Below, one piece after another: positions 62,396 to 64,000 of a stretch of DNA of 64,000 nucleotides. Every line of letters begins with the position of its first letter. The first letter of the stretch is position 1. The position numbers and the translations under genes were made by a program. Source of the stretch: Peribacillus faecalis (lineage in GTDB: Bacteria; Bacillota; Bacilli; Bacillales; DSM-1321); NCBI RefSeq assembly GCF_014712675.1, contig NZ_JACXSI010000001.1, positions 1 to 64,000 of the forward strand, written 5' to 3'. The notes under the pieces are model-generated. The model was not told the DNA's origin. It made no database searches and worked only from the letters and a program-made list of their open reading frames with translations.

Positions 62396-63319
62396 TTATG
62401 AGGCATTGTTTAGAGCCACCATCATCCGCGGATGAATGATGCACTCATACATCCCATCGTGAGACAGCGTTTGTACCGTTATGGCGACTATTCCCTTTTG
62501 CACATATCCCGCCATATTGTCAGCTGTAATATGAATGGAATCCGGTCGAAACGCAAGCATAAGCTGCTGCTCCTTTCCCACTACTTTGTATGGGATTACC
62601 CGCAAGCGTTCTCCCCATGAACTCTCCATATAATCAGACAGCTTTTCTGCTTTAACCGGCTCATGCAGCAGTTTCAGCACGTCAGCAGGAAAATTGTCTG
62701 CTTGCGATGCGATAGACAAGATCATCACAGGGGTGTTTGTAATCGGTTCATATAATTGATTGCCAGTGTCAATCAATCCCTTGCAAGCAAAGGAAATTCC
62801 CTTTATTTTTATAATCACATCGACAATGCCTGTATGAAGCATAACTGATGACTCCATGTCATCAAATACCCTTTTCGCATAAAGCCATGCACATGGAAAA
62901 CCGAGCATAACAAACAGCCAGCTAACAGGATCACCAAAGCTTTTCGTTACGTAAAACAAACCATTGCTCGGGGAGGCTACGAGTTGATAGGAAAATAAAA
63001 AATGAATACCCATCAATATTCCGCCAGTCAAAAAAGTGACAAAATAAAATAGCAAACACGTTTTTACAAACACCTTCAAACGTAAAAAACCAAAAGCAAT
63101 GAAAACCATAATAAGTGAAACCGCCAGTTTTAACCAAACAGAATTCGCTAAGTGGCCGAAAGATGTAAAGGAAAGAAGAATAAAAAGCGCTCCCACTAAG
63201 CCCGCAAGCGCCAAGCGTATTGGCTTTGGTCTCCTCTTCAATAAAATCGACGTCCAATATAAAAGTAAGCAATCAAACAGCCAATTCAAAAGCAATATTA
63301 AATCAAGATAAGCTACCAA
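62396..63319 (-). CDS. spoIIGA: Sporulation sigma-E processing peptidase SpoIIGA
   Basis: Membrane aspartic protease that cleaves pro-sigma-E after a signal from the forespore. Five N-terminal transmembrane helices (about 1-150) and a C-terminal protease domain with the catalytic Asp184 in GLIDTGNQLYEP. A TTG at 63319 after GGGGGAGG gives MVAYLDLILLLNWLFD, aligned with the B. subtilis N-terminus; the upstream GTG seven codons earlier has no site. 307 aa; 57 bp before sigE. Confidence 0.92.
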   Translation of the reverse strand: MVAYLDLILLLNWLFDCLLLYWTSILLKRRPKPIRLALAGLVGALFILLSFTSFGHLANSVWLKLAVSLIMVFIAFGFLRLKVFVKTCLLFYFVTFLTGGILMGIHFLFSYQLVASPSNGLFYVTKSFGDPVSWLFVMLGFPCAWLYAKRVFDDMESSVMLHTGIVDVIIKIKGISFACKGLIDTGNQLYEPITNTPVMILSIASQADNFPADVLKLLHEPVKAEKLSDYMESSWGERLRVIPYKVVGKEQQLMLAFRPDSIHITADNMAGYVQKGIVAITVQTLSHDGMYECIIHPRMMVALNNAS

Positions 63320-63475
63320 CACTCCTCCCCCTATTAGCACGGTCCGATTTGAACACCGATTACAGCTATTAATCTATCAACCATCGCTTCATTTCCGCTA
63401 ATCATAAACAATCAGGCTGTCACCAATACCTAGATTCCAAACTGTTGAAGAGATAAAAAAAGTATATCCTACCCT

Positions 63476-63503
63476 GCCCATAAAAGTATGTCGCTTTATG
63501 GGC
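63476..63503. repeat. Inverted repeat upstream of spoIIGA
   Basis: GCCCATAAA and TTTATGGGC separated by 10 bases. It is not followed by a T-run and may be a protein site or secondary hairpin. The rest of 63341-63601 shows no convincing gene; I could not define the expected Spo0A-type spoIIG promoter. Confidence 0.4.
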
Positions 63504-63601
63504 AATAAAAAAGAGAGATTTATTCGTTTTTTTAAGAATTTTGTCGCTATACTTTTTTTAAAAAAGAAAAATCGCCAATCGCCTTGCTCTGTTCTTCCAA
63601 A

Positions 63602-63650
63602 CAAAAAAGCTATCGTGAACAGAATGTTAAACAATCTGTTCACGATAGCC
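63602..63650 (-). terminator. Terminator of ftsZ
   Basis: GCTATCGTGAACAGA pairs with TCTGTTCACGATAGC around a short AT loop; on the minus strand TTTTTTGTTT follows. It is the strongest intrinsic terminator in the window. Confidence 0.93.
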
Positions 63651-63664
63651 TTTGTCCTATTTTA

Positions 63665-64000
63665 TTATTTACGGCGATTACGCAAAAATGTTGGAATATC
63701 AAGCGCTTCTTCAGTTGGAGCAGAAGAAGCTGTTCTTTGCGGCTCCGATGTTTCCGTTCTTGTATTGACCGGCTTAGCAGCAGATGTTGTAGCTGATGCA
63801 GTCGTTCTTTGCGGTTGAGCATAGTTTGGCTTAGCCGGTTTTTCATGTGATTCTGTTTCAGTAAAACCTGTAGCAATCACAGTTACAACAATTTCATCTT
63901 TTAAGTTTTCGTTAATAACAGAACCGAAAATCATATTAACTTCTTGGTCAGAAGCAGACGCGACAATATCAGCCGCTTCCTGAACTTCAAACAAGCTTAA
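63665..64000 (-). CDS. ftsZ: Cell division protein FtsZ (C-terminal part, cut by window end)
   Basis: Only the last 112 or so codons are present. FEVQEAADIVASASDQEVNMIFGSVINENLKDEIVVTVIATGF in outline is the end of the tubulin-like fold. A Thr/Ala/Pro-rich disordered linker (about 55 residues) and the C-terminal peptide LDIPTFLRNRRK follow; this peptide binds SepF, FtsA and EzrA. The true start lies beyond base 64000. Confidence 0.96.
   Translation of the reverse strand, partial: LSLFEVQEAADIVASASDQEVNMIFGSVINENLKDEIVVTVIATGFTETESHEKPAKPNYAQPQRTTASATTSAAKPVNTRTETSEPQRTASSAPTEEALDIPTFLRNRRK

Noticed and set aside
63398-63643. 81-codon minus-strand ORF between ftsZ and spoIIGA
   Set aside because: It begins inside the ftsZ terminator stem and is Phe/Arg/Lys-rich from AT-rich sequence; no ribosome site and no family resemblance.

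Overview
The window is a stretch of core chromosome from an endospore-forming member of the Bacillaceae (Firmicutes). The evidence is gene order nearly identical to the ftsZ-to-ftsY arc of Bacillus subtilis, the sporulation genes spoIIGA, sigE, sigG and spoVM, PyrR attenuators, an ileS T-box and a FapR-controlled lipid operon. Almost every gene lies on the minus strand, so the biological order runs from high to low coordinates. No rRNA, tRNA, CRISPR array, prophage or transposase was seen.

Layout from right to left: the ftsZ 3' end; spoIIGA-sigE-sigG (sporulation sigma factors) with an unrecognised 75-codon ORF between sigE and sigG; ylmC-ylmD-ylmE-sepF-ylmG-ylmH-divIVA (division and septum); ileS behind a T-box, lspA and rluD; the pyrimidine operon pyrR-pyrP-pyrB-pyrC-carA-carB-pyrK-pyrD-pyrF-pyrE with one promoter and three PyrR attenuators; a GNAT acetyltransferase and rqcH on the plus strand; a Ca2+-ATPase, yicC, remA, gmk, rpoZ; coaBC-priA-def-fmt-rsmB-rlmN-prpC-prkC-rsgA-rpe; thiN and spoVM; rpmB (plus strand); yloU-fakA; sdaAB-sdaAA-recG; fapR-plsX-fabD-fabG-acpP; rnc-smc-ftsY.

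The coding content is ordinary. What stands out is in the gaps: a family of mosaic, highly structured repeats recurs near 0, 9.7-10.2, 14.1, 18.4-18.9, 39.0 and 60.2 kb. It shares a 20-bp end motif (AACCGTCACCGGTCCTTTTT). It also has two stem-loops whose arms change together between copies, and a GC-rich long-hairpin module. The end motif also occurs alone at 5.9 and 37.9 kb, and several copies sit directly on or a few bases after a stop codon (pyrE, rpe, rqcH). A second family of about 130 bp with GTTGATT/AATCAAC ends occurs at 10.3, 30.9 and 60.1 kb. A 21-bp tandem array that reads as a coiled-coil heptad lies at 38.05-38.18 kb. From memory, similar repeats exist in other Bacillaceae, but I cannot check this.

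Two further candidates are a 22-codon ORF with its own terminator (16.9 kb) and the 75-codon ORF between sigE and sigG (61.4 kb). Start sites were moved downstream of the longest ORF where a better ribosome site or family N-terminus was visible.
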